Shown here piece by piece: positions 32,395 through 43,984 of a stretch of 64,000 bases of DNA; the stretch's first letter is position 1; each line of letters opens with the position of its first letter. The translations under genes were made by a program, and so were the position numbers. The notes beneath the pieces are model-generated. The model was given only the letters and a program-made list of their open reading frames with translations. It was not told where the DNA came from and did not search any database. Source of the DNA: Aquatica leii. Lineage: Eukaryota; Arthropoda; Insecta; Coleoptera; Lampyridae. The stretch lies in contig CM069433.1 in assembly GCA_035610365.1 (NCBI GenBank), forward strand, positions 129,846,545 through 129,910,544, written 5' to 3'.

Positions 32395-35023
32395 CAGTGT
32401 TGTGACGTATCTAGATGCTTTTTAAGTATCTAGTTACTTTGGTCAAAATGTAACTATATCTGCATCTAGATACATTTTTTGTTGTATCTTGTATCTGAAT
32501 AGTTTAGATACTTATATACTTCTTGCTCAAATCGTAAATTATACAAGTTTTGATTAAACATTGCGGTAGCTTTTTTGTGAGTTATGACTAATGATACACT
32601 CTGTACAATAAAATTAGAAATTTTTTGTTGGTTAGGTCGGTCAGGTTTTTTATGGGTATTAGCGTGGTAAGCTTGGCGCCATTTTATCCTTTATATCATC
32701 ATTAGCGTCAGCAGCTGTATGTATAAATCGTATAAATCTTAAGCGTTTTAAAGATTACAAAAGGAGCGTTTTGTGTGCATGTCAGTGTAAACTATTGATA
32801 ATTTTCTGATTAATGCAATTTTAAACTTTTATAGTTATCAAATAATTACATGTGATGGAAAAGGAAATGCAGGAGATTCCTTCTATTCTTCCTATCTTAA
32901 ATAGAACGTTCTTTAAAATTAAACACGTTAAAGATAACAAATATTCTTCCAAGATCCAAGCAGTGTCAAATCTGTATAAACAAAAAAGCTATTTCCGGTA
33001 GCAAAAAAGCTACTGGGAATTTTTATACACATTTGAGGGTATTGTATGTATTTATTATTTTAAAGTAAGGTTAAATTATGATAATTAATCTAGTGTTTGT
33101 TAATATTTCAGAGAAAACGTTCTGAAACGTTAAAAAAATTAGATGCCGTAAAGCGAGATAATTGTAAGCGTAAATTAGGGCCAGAAGAAACGAAAGATGA
33201 AAATTCTAAAAAAGTAACTCCATGTCAACGTTGCAAGGAACAAATGAAACACTCATAAGAAAAAGTCAATAACTTAATTCTTAATTATTTAGAAGAAGAA
33301 ATATTGCCCCTTTCTACAGTTAACAAAGAATCGTTCAAAAGTTGAATATACAATTTATATAGTTTAAGACAACCATGTCGAAAGACAGTTTTAAGAAGAA
33401 TGCTTGACCGAAAAGATATTATAACAAGTAATTTGAGAAATGAATTGAATCCTATTAGTTATGTTTGTACAACAGCAGACAGGTGGTCTACAACTAACGA
33501 AAGTTATTTTAGCCTTACATATCATATTGATGATAAATTAAATAGAAAATCTGCTTTACTTACTTATAAACGATTAAGATTTTATCATACTTATAAAGAA
33601 ATCGGAAAACATTATATAACATACATTAAAGTTACAACTTTGAGTACTTACCAGATTTACAAGATAACATAGAAGAAAAAGAACAGGAATTATCACTTCC
33701 TAAACATTATCGGTGTATGTCTCATACATCAACCTTAATTTTAACAAGTGATGCAGAAAAAGCGCTAGCAGTCTCACAATATAAAGACATGTATAATGCT
33801 ACTTTAGCAAAAATGACTGCACTTCGAAATCTTTTTCATCGTATAACAAAGCCATCAGATGAAATTGAAGCAATTTGTCATTGTAAATTAATAACACATT
33901 GTCCTACGAAGTGGAATTCTTTTTTTGACAGCATCGTAAGAATAATTTCTATAAAAGGGTTTCTACCGGTAGTTTTTGAAAAATTGGAATTACCGAAATT
34001 GAAAAATGTGAAATTACAATTTTCAAAAAAGTTTATATCAATCAGTAAAAGCTTCGCTCAAGCAATTGATATTATTCAAGGCGAGCAGCAGTGTTTTCTA
34101 AGATACGTTATTCCAACTCTTTTACAAGTAAAACATCATTTAATGTCATTCAAACGTTTAGTTTATTGTAATCACCTTATAGTTGCATTACTAAATGGCT
34201 TAAATCTAAGGTTTCGAGATATTTTTGATTTTAACAGTGCTATATCAAAGCCCTTTTTAATTTTACTGCCACATTACCTAAACAATGCTGGTAAATGAAG
34301 CTGAAAAAATGAATAATTCTAAGTTGTGTCTAACGGATGAATAGTTTTAAGAAGAAGATGATTTTTTTAGTATAAGTCCATCTAGCAGTAGTAACAAATT
34401 CAGTCAAATTGGGCCTACAATAGAAGTGGAAATTCTACAGTATTTACAGGACAAATCAAAGGAAATACAGTCTTCTACAATATATAACCGTTCTGGAATT
34501 ATTTAAGAAATACAATTGTGTAATTCCTTTATCAGCTCCAATAGAGACTTTTTAGTGTTGGTGGCTTATTATTAACACCACGTCGAAACAAAATGTCTGA
34601 CAAAACACTTGAAATGTTATTAATTTTAAAACAAAATAAACACTATTTGTAAAATTGTGTTTTTTTTTATATCACTAAGGTATATGTAATGTTTTCCTTA
34701 ATACCAGCCGTGTTTTTTTTCAACACCCAACTATCTGAACCAAACTTTAACTACATTGAACTGATCTGATGTTTAACGAACTTTGTTTAAAAAAAAACAA
34801 CTATTAGTGTGTATTTTGTCAGTCAGTTAAAACAATTGAAAAAACACGACTTTTTATCTGAATAAAATAGATATTCAACAGTTCTTATTAAAAACTTATT
34901 TGAATTACACGGGTATGAAATCAGTTTTCAACGTTTTTTAAAGTATCTTATCTGTATCTAGATACATTTTATGAAAATTATATGTATCTAGATACTAGAA
35001 AAAAAGTATCTGTTACAACACTG
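32395..35023 (+). mobile_element. hAT element with perfect 8-bp target-site duplication
   Basis: The element starts CAGTGTTGTGACG and ends GTTACAACACTG, an inverted repeat of about 9-12 bp. TAAGTATA is repeated exactly outside both ends (32387-32394 and 35024-35031), the 8-bp duplication expected of hAT. Subterminal DNA on both sides carries GTATCTAGATAC-type repeats (32406-32500 and 34935-35005). Length is 2629 bp, with one broken transposase gene inside. Confidence 0.9.
32855..34652 (+). pseudogene. hAT transposase with BED finger
   Basis: ATG at 32855 (MEKEMQEIPSILPILNR). After a frame change the BED finger reads CQICINKKAISGSKKATGNF, then YTHLR. An intron-like GTATTG to TTTCAG (about 33043-33111) follows. 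RNase H-like catalytic pieces are at 33400-33672 (YVCTTADRWSTTNESYFSL) and 33717-34298 (HCPTKWNSFFDSIVRI). The C-terminal dimerisation region (about 34500-34652), read in shifted frames, has YNCVIPLSAPIE, VGGLLLTPRRNKMSDKTLEM. At least four disruptions make it inactive. It belongs to a different hAT branch from 21466-22354. Confidence 0.8.
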
Positions 35024-35174
35024 TAAGTATATTACTGCTTGTTTGTTATAATATAAGTTAATTGATTATACGTACATACCACATATTATACGATTATAAG
35101 GTTGATTATAAACATTGAATAATATGCTAGTCTATTCTTACAGATTTGTATTTTATGTCATTTAACATTCAATT

Positions 35175-37165
35175 ATGGGTAGTAAATTACATGGAAAATT
35201 AATGAGATCTACACAAGAAAAATTACGGTTATCTTTAGATATAATTCGAGGAAACATTGATCACAAAAAAAGTTTGGTTAATTTATACTATCTGAATAAG
35301 AAACCTAACATAGTGTGCATTATTTTAGGAAATATGTCAAACTAATTTAGTAAAAACCAATATTAATAATTCATCTGTTGTTGGCGAAAGCTCTACAGAA
35401 ATGGAGATTTCCGAAAGTAATACAACAGACATTTTAAATTAAGAAAAAGATGTAGAAATGTTATATGAAATTATTAATAGTTATAAGTCTGTAGAGTATA
35501 AGGAAAGTATGAAACAAAATATATGTAATATACAAAAGCCTACAATAATTGAGGAAAAAGAAAGTAGCTTTAATCATGCTTTATTTAAAGAAAGATTAAA
35601 ATAATGGGCTATTCGGAGCAATATTTCCCACACTAATATTTCTAAATTATTAGTTCTTCTGAAGCAAGTATCAAATTTAATACAACTTCCCATCGATAAT
35701 CGTACATTGTTAAATACTCTTCGTAATACTCGTACTAGAGTTATAAATCCTGGTTCCTTCTACTATTTTGGAATTTGATTATACTCTAAATAAATTATGC
35801 ATTAAACATAACTATATTCCATGATTGAATTGGCAATAAATATTGATGACTTGCCATTAAGTAAGTGTTCGATCTATATTTTATCCTATTTTAGGTATTG
35901 TAAAATCAATTCTTCAATTATTAAATAGTGTCTCATTAATTGAGTTATATCACGAAGATAAACCTGATTCAAACTAATTATTGTTTGAATTTGTACAGGA
36001 ATTAATTAAATTATATAATAATAGCATTGTTTTAAATAAAATTTTATGTAAATTTCGCAGTTGTATTAATATGTGATCTGCCTGCTAAATCATATGTACT
36101 GAAGACGAAAGGTCATATAGGCTATTTTTTATGCTGCAAATGTAAACAAGAAGGTGACTATGTTGACAGAGTTATGTGTTTTCCTGAAATAATGTTTAAT
36201 AAAAGGACCGATAATGATTTTAGACACAAATATCAGTACAACAATATTAACAAAATTACCTGATTTTGACATGGTTTGGGATATTCCTCTGGATTACATG
36301 CACCTTATTTGTTTGGGTGTTGTTAAAATAATTTTGGCTGGTAAAAAACATGGGTTGATTTTTGGCAAACTTCCATTTAAGTTACCAAGTCAAAATATTA
36401 TTGAAACATGTAAACATATGGATAATTTGAGAAAATATATATCCAATTGAATTTTCTCAGAAAACCAGGTCTATTATGAAATGCAAGAATTACAAAACTA
36501 CAGAGTTCAAATATTTTTTATTGTGCGCGTTGTTCTAAAAGGTGTAGTAAAACAGTCTACCTACAATAACATTCTCACTTTACATTTCTTATGTAGTAAA
36601 ACATTTCATTAAAGACAGAAGTATTTAAAATATGCTGAAAATTTAATGTCATCATTGAAATTATATGGACAAGATTTTGTAACACACAATGTTCATTTTT
36701 CACTACATATTTCTGAAGATGTTCGATATTTTGGTCAATTAGGCTATTTTAGTGGTTTTGCATATGAAAATTACATGCAGACATTAAAAAATGTTTTACG
36801 GAAATATTATAAACCATTAGAGCAAATTGTTAAAAGAACTCTTGAAGGTGATAACTTAGTAAATAAATATAACAATTGTGTCTTCCTTGAATTCTCGCAG
36901 GAACACTTTAATGAACCTACTCGGTCTCATTGCAACCGTCAATTTAAAACAATGAAATTTTACTGTAAAGTTGAATGTAGCAGATTCTTGTGTGCAATTA
37001 ATAAATAATGAAAAAATTGTAAAAAACATTTGTTGGATCGAAGATGATGATGGAATAATAATTAATTTCTTGATAGGAAAAGTGTGTATAAAATTCCTTA
37101 TGATTCAACTATATTTGGGATTTATTTATCTAACAAATTATCACCAATACTGGAGTCATGGAAAA
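35175..37165 (+). pseudogene. tnp2-like transposase (locus 4)
   Basis: Plus-strand pieces: about 35610-35760, WAIRSNISHTNISKLLVLL and LPIDNRTLLNTLRNTRT; about 35825-35860, INIDDLPLSK (acidic motif, DD in place of DG); about 36070-36150, CDLPAKSYVLKTKGHIGY then CCKCKQEGDY; 36214-36450, VWDIPLDYMHLICLGVVKII; 36460-36620, KNYKTTEF region; 36646-37008, HNVHFSLHISEDVRYFG, SGFAYENYMQTLKN and PLEQIVKRTLEGD; ending about 37165 with LESWKIKEIRQKVVLL. Many stops and frame changes. It is closest in layout to locus 1 but clearly diverged. A DUF4806-type gene lies downstream on the same strand. Confidence 0.7.
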
Positions 37166-37364
37166 TCAAGGAAATCAGACAAAAAGTTGTATTGTTGCCA
37201 TTCGAATGAGCGTATGCTGCTGTTACACTGAATTTTTGCTGTCCTATAAGGAAAGTATAGCGATCACAATTTTTTTTTCAAAAAAAATTTTATTGCATAA
37301 TTTTACGTTTCAAGGTCTCCTAGAATTTTTGACAAAAAAATGTTAGGTGTCTGTGTGTAACGAG

Positions 37365-38400
37365 GTACCCATGATAACTCTCGAACAAAAAGTCCTAGTA
37401 ACTTTAAATTTGGCATAGAGCTGGCTTTTCATACTCTCTCGGTTCTATCAAAAGATGGGTCTGATAAAAAAAACGGAAATGGGCGAATCGGCCATTTTTA
37501 ACAGTTTTTCTTATATAATTTTGTACGTATGTAAATTATTCCAATTATTTTTACAGATTCTTATAGTTAATTCTTCTTAACAATTTATTCAAATAAATTT
37601 TGTTTCTAACATTAACAGTTTATTACATATTTGATTTATAATTGAAAGTGAATTCCATATATAATCCTAGGTTCGAATCCTGCCTACGATTTTTTTTTTC
37701 TTTTGACTGGTTTATATACGGAGTACTGCATCTTATTTAAACTATCTTTGGATGTACCCACGATAAGTCTCGAACCAAAAGTCCTAATTACTTGAAGTTT
37801 GGTATGGAGCTGGCTTTTCATATTCTCTCGGTTTTGTCAAAAGGCGGGTTTGATAAAGAAACCGAAAATGGGTGTATCCGCCATTTTTAACAGTTTTTCT
37901 TATATAATTTTGTACGTATGTAAATTATTTGAATTATTTTTACAGTTTCTTATAGAGTTAATTTTTCCTAATAATTTATTCCAATAAAAATTTTTTCTAA
38001 CATTAACAGTTTATTACATATTTGACTTGTTTATATACGGAGTGCTGCATCTTATTTACCCACGATAACTCTCGAACCAAAAGTCCTAGTAACTTGAAAT
38101 TTGGTGTAGAGCTAGCTGGCTTTTTATATTCTCTCTGCTTTGTCAAAAGATGGGTTTGATAAAAAAACCGGAAGTGGGTATATCCGCTGTTTTTAACAGT
38201 TTTTTTTATATAATTTTGTACGTATGTAAATTATTCGAATTATTTTTACAGTTTCTTATAGGGATAATTCTTCCTAACAATTTATTCGAATAAAAAATTT
38301 TATAACATTAACAGTTTATCAGATATTTAGTTTGTAATTTAAAATGAATTCACTAATATATTGTTTCGAATCCTGCCTGCGACGATTTTTTTTACTGATT
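37365..38400. repeat. Three tandem copies of a 300-390 bp repeat
   Basis: Copies begin near 37365, 37755 and 38057, each with CCCAYGATAAC/GTCTCGAAC, CAAAAGTCCTA, TAACTTTAAATTTGG or a close variant, TTCTCTCGGTTTTGTCAAAA and TTTTGTACGTATGTAAATTA. Copies 1 and 3 end with TTCGAATCCTGCC followed by a T-run, resembling a pol III B-box and terminator. Copy 2 lacks about 85 bp of that tail. Confidence 0.8.
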
Positions 38401-38565
38401 TACTAAAGGTAACTAATATCGAGGCGCACGAATATGCATGTAGACATTTCTTCATCATTCGTTATAGGAAAGTCGTGTGGTGACCACACCAGTTTTTTTA
38501 GACTTGATCAGTATAAAAGTTTATTTTATTATGGATAAATAATAGATGTAGATATACAATAGATA

Positions 38566-40310
38566 AAGGTACTTCGTTTTACTGATGAAAATAGCGTCGA
38601 AATGATTCCTTCAAACTGGTATCAACCTTATGTATCCATGTCATACTGGCCTCCGTCTAAAACTTCCAGGCATGAAACTAAACAATTATTATTGCAGCGA
38701 TTTTCACCGTCATGTAATTGGACATCGCACTCTGCCATTCTTCTTAGTGAATACACTAAGTACTAAAACTGAATTACAAATTTGAATTTAATTTTTTTAT
38801 GTCAGACAGTTTGTCTAAGGCGACCAAAAAGGCTGCTAAAGCAAGACACACCGACAATTTAGCAAGTACTGCTGATGAAAACGTCGCTAATATAAATAAG
38901 AGGAAAAGAATTAGGAGTAAAAAATATGATGACCGTTCTGAATCGTCTTATTCAGTATATTGAAATGAAAGTCTTGGCAAATACCCTGCTCCTCCCCATA
39001 TGAACAAATCTTTAAATTTGAGATTCCAAAAGAAACGACCCAGCAAACCAGCTTGGAACCGTGATATCTCTAACAATTAACTCAAAAAGAACATTGTTTT
39101 ATCACAAAATTTTGTAACAATTTTATCACTGCTCTCTATTTTACACTCATAAATAATTTCACACTAAATGATGGCATAGTTTTGAAACATAGATCTTAAA
39201 TTGTTGCAACTATGTTTTTTTATCACTGTTACAAAATATTGCTCTTAAAACGTTACAAAGAGGCATCAAAGAGGTTTGGTCTAACGTTACAACATTTAAT
39301 ATAACCTATTATTTATCAAACAGAATATTTCTAAGTGTTTTTGTTTTTTTAAATGTAGGAAGATATTGAAGCTAGGTGTATATTCATCCTACTAAGCTCA
39401 AGGTGTTAAAAGTGCTTATACGTATGTGCATCGTGTGCATCTATTTATGATTTATTATGTGAATACGGCGTTTGTTCGTGTATTTAGCTGTATTTAACAA
39501 TCACTGCATTGCTCTCCTGTAGATTCTAATTCTACCTTTGATAATCAGATTAAAAAATATATTGATGGTAAATATTGTTATAATTATTATAAACTTTTTT
39601 ACTTTTATCGTACTTTATTTTTCAGATAATTTTGCTGCTCTACAGCTACATATTGATGGTTTGTTTAATAATGGAAATAAATGTTGTTTTTAATGTCTTA
39701 CTTTTTGTCTTTTAGGCAAACTACAAATTGTGCTTCAAATGTTGGCTGAAACACAACTGATATTAAATCACATACAGGGACGATTCGAACAGGTCCCAGT
39801 TCAAGACCCTTCTCAACCACTTCATGAGGTGATGAAATGTATACCAATTGATTCTGCAGATAAACTGCAATCATTAGAATTAAATGATCCCACATCGAAG
39901 AACTTTCTTGTAAGTTTTTTAAATGAGCGTTCATAAACGATACATTTTATTTTAGATGTTATACATGAAAAAGGTTGGTGGAACAAATGGAAGTGAATTT
40001 GTGGTGCGAAACCTAAGAAAAATTTTTGTTGATTAATTTGCTTCTAAAACAAGCTGGTGTGGCCAAAGAAATAATATCCGCATCAGTAACATAAAACTGA
40101 TTAAATTATTACAAGGTAAACCTTAATTTGATTTATTAATAGAATTGACGTATATACTTATAATTCTAATTTTTTTTCTTTAATTAAAGATGTCACAGAC
40201 TCCGTATTTAAATTAACAGACAAGGAGTTTGAGAAAACTGCAAGCGAATAGTTTCGCCAATCTAAACAGAGAACTCAACGAGATGAAAAAAAAATTGTCT
40301 ATACTTAATA
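38566..40310 (+). pseudogene. DUF4806-type protein (locus 4)
   Basis: Exon 1 (about 38566-38755) reads VLRFTDENSVEMIPSNWYQ, SYWPPSKTSRHETK, WTSHSAILLSEYTK. Exon 2 (about 38800-39065) is a basic linker with KATKKAAKARHTDN and NKRKRIRSKKYDD. A helical exon follows (39718-39912: LAETQLILNHIQGRFEQVP, then CIPIDSADKLQSLELND). The domain exon (39955-40120) has MLYMKKVGGTNGSEFVVRNL, FASKTSWCGQRNNIRISNIK. The end (about 40190-40250) has DSVFKLTDKEFEKTASE. In-frame stops are present at 38960, 40036 and 40250. The intron between exons 2 and 3 holds the left arm of an inverted repeat. Confidence 0.65.
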
Positions 40311-40828
40311 CTAAGTAATATTATATTTTAGTTAGTGCGTTTCAATAAATACTGTTACTCGAGCATAGCACTTTTCTTGACATTCATCAGGACACATTTT
40401 CACAATAAAAGCGCCGGAAGAAAACTGGAGCTGACAATTGGATAATGAAGCTATCGATTAAACTAATCATGTAAGCTTCAAAACATCCATCCCCTACATC
40501 AATTTAAGTTAGGGTCAATCTTGGATTGCATTAACTACGACACCGATCAGTGAGCAAGTTGTATCGATTCTTTATAAAAATAATTGAAAGTAAGACTTCA
40601 ACTTGATTAATGGCAACGTGAATTGCAGTAGGTATATATATATAATAAATCGCAAATTCGAAAGTGCTATAGAACATTGATAACATTTACATGCAACTAG
40701 GATTCGACCACTACATCACAAACATAGAGTATATACAAAACCAAACTTGTCACTATTTTGTAACAGTGATCGCACATTTTAGAAAACTTAACATGAGTTT
40801 GTTACAACTTTGTGATATTAACAATGGG
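39092..40828. repeat. Inverted repeat arms with TTGTAAC motifs
   Basis: CATTGTTTTATCACAAAATT (39093) pairs with the reverse complement of 40799-40828. TATCACTGTTACAAAATA (39222) pairs with 40750-40768. The arms include several TTGTAAC strings and span about 100-150 bp each. They may mark the ends of a nonautonomous element, or the subterminal zone of locus 4. Confidence 0.45.
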
Positions 40829-41009
40829 GAGGACATTACTACAAGCTAGAACCTTTCTTGTGATATCACTGATCTCTCTGAGAGAACAATGTTTTGTTAT
40901 TGTTTCGTAACTGTTTCGAAATTAGGTGTACTGGGGAGATAACTGTTCTCCATCTACATCTATTTCTAGTCATTCTAACAGTATTGTTTCAGAAAAGAAG
41001 ATATATTCA

Positions 41010-43981
41010 TCATTTACGAATACAACCAAATTTCGATTTGAGCGAAATTTCCCTTTCCTAGTCGACCTGCGATACTTGGTGCCGATTGGTTGGCAAGTAC
41101 AGCTTCAAGATTGGATTTTGCCACATTCCGTCTAGAAGGATTTTGCGAAGGAAAATCATACTTTGTGGTATTTGACAGAAGAATTAATAATTTATTAGAT
41201 GTGGATATAACCTTTTTCAGTTTGGAACGAGTAAATGGCGCGTCTACACGGGAAACCGTTACACCCAAGATTAATTACCCGCATCTAGAAAAGTATTTGG
41301 CAACTAAGGAACAAATTGCAAAAAAAGTCGGTAATGTGCAGTTGAACGATGATACTAAGTCTGATTTACTAAACCTCCTTTATCGGTTTCGACATCTATT
41401 TAGTGAGCGTCCAGGCCTTACTGATAAGTATGAACACCGTATAAAGATGAAAGATGCAACACCGTTTTTTCGGAGATCTTACGCAGTTTCTTGTAGTCTA
41501 AGATCTGCTGAGGAGAAGGAATTAGAAGATATGGAGTCGTCCGGTGTAATAAGACGAAAAAGTTCGCCTTTTGCCAATCCGATGACGGTTGTGAGGAAAA
41601 AGGATGGGGGTGTACGCGTTTGTTTGGATGCGAGGATGTTGAATTCTCGTATGATGAGTGAGAATGACAGTCCGCAACCAATTGAAGAAATTCTTCATTT
41701 GTGTTCCGAGGTTAGGTTTGTGCCTGTCATCGACTTTAGAGCATCTTATTGGCAAATCCCGTTACACAATGTTAGTATTCCTTATACTGCGTTTTTGTAT
41801 AGAGGAAGAACCTATATATATCGGGTACTACCATCCCGATTGAAGACTGCTGTTAGCTCATTCACCCGAGCTATGAACATTATTTTAAGTCCTCAGGTCT
41901 GACAGTACGTACTTAAGTATGTGGATGGTTTACTCGTCGTGTCACCCGACATCAAGACTCATCTTATACATTTGGAGAGTTTGTTTGAAGTTCTAAGCGA
42001 AGCAAAAATGACCATTAATTTGGTGCCGTCTGAGATCAAGTTTTTAGGTCACATTTTGAGTAGGGATGGTTTAAGAACAGACCCTGAAAAAATAGAAGGG
42101 ATTCATAAATTTCAACAGCTGAAAACTGTGAAGCAGTTAAGGGCATTTTTGGGATTATGCAATTATTATAGACGTTTCAGTTATAAATACAGTGATGCTA
42201 CCTTACCGTTGTTACGATTATTAAATAAACGAATTCCTTGGACATGTGGTTCAGATCAAGAAGCTGCCATTTCAAATGTTAAACAATTATTTATACAAAC
42301 AGTTATTTTGAAATTCCCAGACTTTAAAAAAATGTTTTATATTCAAACGGATAGTTCTGGCATTGCTCTTGGAGCGGAACTGTATCAGTTAGACGCACAA
42401 GGACAGCACATGGTTTCTAGTCGAGTATTGAGAGGACCCAAGTTGTTTTACACCATAACTGAAAAAGAGTTACTAGCCATTATTTTCGCTTTGAAGAAAT
42501 TCCGAACTATTGTGTGGGGTAATAAAATCATTATCAGGACTGACATTATGCTTTAAAATTTTTGAAGCAATGCCACTTACTGAACGAACGTTTAACTAGA
42601 TGGGTTATGTATTTGAACGAGTACGATTATGACATTGAACACGTTAGAGGCAAAGAAAACGTTGGAGCCGATGTTTTATCTAGATATAGATAGATGGCGC
42701 TTTAGAGAAGGGAAGGTCTGTTGTAACACCAACGAGCATCTAAAATGTTATGTGTGGAATGTTCGAGTTAAGTACCTTAAAAAACGTAATTGACTTAATT
42801 AGAAGTTTGAGGGAATCTCAGGCTAGCGATAGTTTTTTCGGTTCTGTTATTAGTTACCTAAAAGGTGAACCTAGTGTGTCGAACAGGCCGCAGCTGTCTT
42901 TTGGTAATTATGCTCGGTTACAAGATGGAATACTGTTGTTTGTCAGCCCTGCAAACGGACATTCGCGTGTTGCTATTCCTGAAATAGTTTATCGCGTCTT
43001 AATAGGTCCTTACCATTAACAGTATGGTTATTACAGTACCGCCAAAAAGTATAAAGTAATGAAACGAATATGAGACGCCGTATTCACTAGTTCGTAAGGA
43101 CGTGCGACATCTGTCAGAAAGTAAATTTTTAGAATAAGAAACTATTCGAACCGATGAATTCGATTTACGTCGAAAACCCGGGCGATTTGGTTACTGTGGA
43201 CTATTATAGGCCTTTACCTGAGGTGCGCGGACGAGTTTCGTACGTTTTTGTTGTGATAGATTATTTTTCTAAGTATTCCGACTGTATCCACTGCGTCGAG
43301 CGCAGGCCCATGTATCGGCAATGCAACTTGTAAAAGATTTTAATCGCATTATTCCTATAAAGACTGTTTTGTCTGATCACGGCACTCAGTTTGACTCGAA
43401 AGTGTGGAGGAAAATTTTATTAGAACACTCAATCTCACCTACGTATTCTTCTATTCGACAACCCGAATCAAATCCAATGGAGCGAATTATGAAAGAACTA
43501 GGCCACTTGTTCAGGACTTATTGTCCTGAATCTCATGCTAACTGGGGAGGATATTTATCCAGGATAGAGAGATTGTTTAATAATACCCCACAAGCATTGG
43601 CTTTTCCCCTTGCGAGATTTTGAAAGGAAGAAATTATTCAGACCTACTTGGTAAGATTCTAGAGAAGTTTTTGTCTCCTATTGAGGCCATAGACATCACA
43701 AGGGTTCGTAAAAAGGTCCGTGAGAATTTGAGAGATGCGGCGGCGGCTCGGCAAAGATTCTGTAAAAGTGGAGATGTGTTACGTGAAGGTGATTTGGTGC
43801 TGCTGAGAGAATCTCCTCAATCTAAACAAGCGCAGGTTTTCGCAAAACTTTGTTTGCTATACTCAGGTCCGTATGAGGTGTATGGGAACCCATATCCCAA
43901 CGTACATACTTTTCATGATTGTGAGACGGGAGTGCCCAAAGGTAACTATAACATTGCTCGTTTGAAGTTATATCTGTCATA
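41010..43981 (+). pseudogene. Ty3/gypsy Pol, truncated at the 5' end inside the protease
   Basis: Begins in the protease tail (ILGADWLA context near 41070). The RT (41090-41902 and 41921-42556) has SGVIRRKSSPFANPMTVVRK, VIDFRASYWQIPL, a TGA stop at 41900, and KYVDGLLVVS where YVDD is expected, so the second catalytic Asp is lost. RNase H: FYIQTDSSGIALGAELYQ and YTITEKELLAIIFALKKF. Connection: IEHVRGKENVGADVLSRY. Integrase (about 43150-43623): GDLVTVDYY, VLSDHGTQFDS and NPMERIMKE supply the D, D, E contexts, with a frame change near 43310. The tail (43620-43982) has VLLRES and LYSGPYEV. No gag and no 5' LTR. Frames are fairly long, so decay is moderate. Confidence 0.85.
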
Positions 43982-43984
43982 GAG

